This document shows positions 5,415 to 7,310 of a DNA stretch of 7,310 nt, piece after piece (the stretch's first letter is position 1; every line of letters starts with the position of its first letter). This DNA comes from Croceicoccus sp. (GTDB taxonomy: Bacteria > Pseudomonadota > Alphaproteobacteria > Sphingomonadales > Sphingomonadaceae). The notes below the pieces were generated by a model, which saw only the letters and a program-made list of their open reading frames with translations, made no database searches and had not been told where the DNA came from. The DNA is taken from assembly GCA_029936705.1 (NCBI GenBank), contig JAPYSD010000169.1, positions 1 to 7,310 on the forward strand. The letters are read 5' to 3'. A program made the translations under genes and the position numbers.

Positions 5415-7310
5415 ATGCGTTCACAATCGATGTCTCGCAGCGCGCTGTGCGCGGCGCTGCTTTCCTCCGCCGCCTGCGCCGTGCCTGCGCAGGCACAGAC
5501 GACAGCCGGCGAATCGGCGCAGTCCGACGACATCCTCGTCTCCGCCCAGCGCGCGAACCGCACGGTGGTGGAGCAGGGCGGGCAGGTCGGCGTGCTGGGC
5601 GACAAGCCGGGCGAGGACATTCCCTTCAGCGTGCGCTCCTATACCGAGGCGCTGATCCTCAACCAGCAGCCCGACTCGCTGGGCGAGGTGCTGGAGAACG
5701 ATCCGACCATCCGCACCACCCTTGGCTTCGGCATCGCGGGCGAGGTGTTCGTGATCCGCGGCTTCGCGCTGACGTCCGACGATGTCGGCTTCGACGGCCT
5801 TTACGGCATCGCCCCGCGCCAGCTGGTTGCGCCCGAATTGCTGTCGTCGGTGCAGGTCATCAATGGCGCCAGCGCCTTCCTGAACGGCGCGGCGCCGGGC
5901 GGCAGCGGGATCGGCGGCAGCGTCAACATCCTGCCCAAGATGGCGGACCGCGACCTGACCCGCGTCACCGCCGGGTTCGTGTCCGACGCCCATGTCTCGG
6001 GCGCGGCGGACGTGGCGCGGCGCTTCGGGGCGAACGGCGAATGGGGCGTGCGGATCAACGGATCGGCGCGGCGCGGCGACATCGCGGTGAACGACGAGTT
6101 CCACTCCAGCTATGTGCTGGGCGCGGGCATCGACCATGACAGCGGGCCGCTGCGCGCGTCGCTCAGCCTGAACTGGCAGCGGCTTCGCCAGTCGCACTGG
6201 CGCCCCAAGGTGACGGTCAGCACCGCCATTCCCGATGCCCCCGATGCCGACACCAATTACGGCCAGCCCTGGTCCGCGATCGAGACCGAGGATTTCTTCG
6301 GCACCGCCAGCATCGAATATGACGTGGCCGACAATGCCACGCTCTATGCACGCTTCGGTGCGCGCGACGGGCGCGAGGACCAGTACACCAGCTCGTTCAC
6401 GCTGACCGACGCGGCGAGCGGCGACGGCACCGCGGGCGGTTCCTTCGTCCCGCGCGAGGATAACAACGAGGCCGCGACCGCGGGCATGCGCGTATCGCTG
6501 GCCGCGGGCGGTATCAGCCACGAGCTTAACGTGGGCGCATCGGCCAGCTGGCAGGAAATCCGCACAGCCTACGACTTCTACGCGGGCGGTTTCGCGACCA
6601 ATCTCTACGAGCCCGTCGACATCCCCCGCCCGCCCAGCCTGTTCGCGGGCGGCGACCTCGACGATCCGTTCCCGATTACCCGCACCCGCGTGTCGAGCGT
6701 CTTCGCCTCCGACACGCTGGGGTTCTGGAATGACCGCGTGCTGCTGACGGGCGGGCTGCGCTTGCAGGAAATCCGTGTGCGCTCCTATGCCTATTTCGGC
6801 GGCGCGCTCGACAGCGACTACCGCGAGAATGCCGTGACCCCGGTCGTCGGCCTGGTGGTCAAGCCGGCCGAGGGCATCTCGCTCTATGCCAACCGGATCG
6901 AGGGGCTGGTCCGCGGCGACACCGCGCCGCAGGGCGTGACCGATCCCGTCAGCGGCGGCATCCTACCCGTCACCAACGCGGGCGAGGTGCTGCCGCCCTA
7001 TCGCTCGGTCCAGTACGAGTTCGGCGGCAAGGCCTATTTCGGTCCGGTCAACGCCTCGCTCGCGTTCTTCCGCATCGACCGGCCCAATTCCGCCTATCGC
7101 GCCGATACCGACAATCCGGGGCAGGTGCGCTTCGGCCCCTTCGGTGAACAGCGCAACCAGGGCATCGAATTCACGCTGGATGCCGAGCCTGTACGCGGGC
7201 TGCGCCTGATCGGCGGCGTCGCGGTCAACGACCCTGAACTGCGCCGCACGCCCGGCGGTGTGAACGAGGGTAACGACGCGGCGGGCATTCCCGAATGGAC
7301 GGGCAATGCC
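5415..7310 (+). CDS. TonB-dependent siderophore receptor (3' partial)
   Basis: An outer-membrane receptor expected to import a ferric siderophore using TonB energy. The frame is open from 5415 to the last base with no stop: 632 residues are visible, and family members usually reach roughly 700-750, so the end of the barrel is missing. Seen: a Sec signal peptide with likely cleavage after A27 (PAQA then QTT); a TonB box at about residues 39-44 (DILVSA); a plug domain from about 65 to 175 with DIPFSVRSYT, LENDPTIRT, VFVIRGF and VQVINGASAFLNGAAPGG, ending GSVNILPK; then alternating barrel strands. There is no N-terminal signalling (STN) extension, so it is not a FecA-type transducer. The GAAPGGSGIGGS plug segment resembles ferrichrome/hydroxamate-type receptors, but the ligand cannot be assigned. 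Downstream of the Fur-box-led PepSY pair, it probably belongs to the same iron regulon, with or without its own promoter. Confidence 0.9.
   Translation, partial: MRSQSMSRSALCAALLSSAACAVPAQAQTTAGESAQSDDILVSAQRANRTVVEQGGQVGVLGDKPGEDIPFSVRSYTEALILNQQPDSLGEVLENDPTIRTTLGFGIAGEVFVIRGFALTSDDVGFDGLYGIAPRQLVAPELLSSVQVINGASAFLNGAAPGGSGIGGSVNILPKMADRDLTRVTAGFVSDAHVSGAADVARRFGANGEWGVRINGSARRGDIAVNDEFHSSYVLGAGIDHDSGPLRASLSLNWQRLRQSHWRPKVTVSTAIPDAPDADTNYGQPWSAIETEDFFGTASIEYDVADNATLYARFGARDGREDQYTSSFTLTDAASGDGTAGGSFVPREDNNEAATAGMRVSLAAGGISHELNVGASASWQEIRTAYDFYAGGFATNLYEPVDIPRPPSLFAGGDLDDPFPITRTRVSSVFASDTLGFWNDRVLLTGGLRLQEIRVRSYAYFGGALDSDYRENAVTPVVGLVVKPAEGISLYANRIEGLVRGDTAPQGVTDPVSGGILPVTNAGEVLPPYRSVQYEFGGKAYFGPVNASLAFFRIDRPNSAYRADTDNPGQVRFGPFGEQRNQGIEFTLDAEPVRGLRLIGGVAVNDPELRRTPGGVNEGNDAAGIPEWTGNA

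Noticed and set aside
5466..5477. Possible lipoprotein cysteine (C21) in the receptor signal peptide
   Set aside because: The -3 residue is Ser rather than Leu/Val/Ile, and a normal AQA cleavage site follows. TonB receptors of this type are not usually lipoproteins.
5447..6139. A plus-strand 230-codon frame within the receptor region
   Set aside because: It is out of frame with the receptor and its translation is Arg/Pro/Gly-rich. The true receptor frame begins at 5415 and has no stop before the window ends.
5421..6521. A 366-codon minus-strand frame opposite the receptor gene
   Set aside because: It has low-complexity Arg/Ala/Val composition and lies opposite a receptor with signal peptide, TonB box and plug motifs.
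1..7310. RNA genes, CRISPR arrays, insertion sequences, prophage or integration sites
   Set aside because: No tRNA-like cloverleaf, regular spaced repeats, transposase motifs or terminal inverted repeats were seen by reading; coding density and composition look uniform.

Overview
This is a GC-rich window of ordinary bacterial chromosome with dense coding on the plus strand. Codon choice, protein sequence style and gene content suggest an alphaproteobacterium, probably a sphingomonad (Sphingomonas/Novosphingobium/Erythrobacter type). That placement is an inference from resemblance, not a computed result.

Region 1 (1-3822) is a tight three-gene operon for a periplasmic molybdenum aldehyde oxidoreductase of the PaoABC (YagTSR) type. 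It encodes a 2Fe-2S subunit with a Tat signal (paoA, cut off at its 5' end by the window edge), an FAD subunit with four extra cysteines expected to hold a [4Fe-4S] cluster (paoB), and the large molybdenum-cofactor subunit with its catalytic glutamate (paoC). Electrons would pass from aldehyde at the molybdenum site through the 2Fe-2S clusters to FAD. Only the small subunit shows an export signal, so the folded complex is expected to be carried out through Tat as a unit. The dedicated maturation factor (PaoD/XdhC-like) is not in the window.

Region 2 (3823-3963) is an intergenic gap. It holds a strong GC hairpin that may end or stabilise the pao transcript, followed by a near-perfect Fur box (3925-3943) just ahead of the next gene.

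Region 3 (3964-7310) looks like an iron-acquisition module. It contains a four-helix PepSY membrane protein resembling FoxB/FpvG-type siderophore reductases, an overlapping 60-residue two-helix membrane protein of unknown function, and, after a 105-base gap, a TonB-dependent siderophore receptor that is still open at the window's 3' end. The likely scheme is that the receptor imports a ferric siderophore into the periplasm, the PepSY protein helps release or reduce the iron, and Fur represses the module when iron is plentiful. Region 3 is functionally separate from the pao operon.

I found no RNA genes, CRISPR arrays, insertion sequences or phage genes. I see no clearly new biological system. 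The points most worth a second look are the uncharacterised 60-residue protein, the Fur-box arrangement with its SD-less start, the possible second start in paoA, and the palindrome ahead of the receptor gene.
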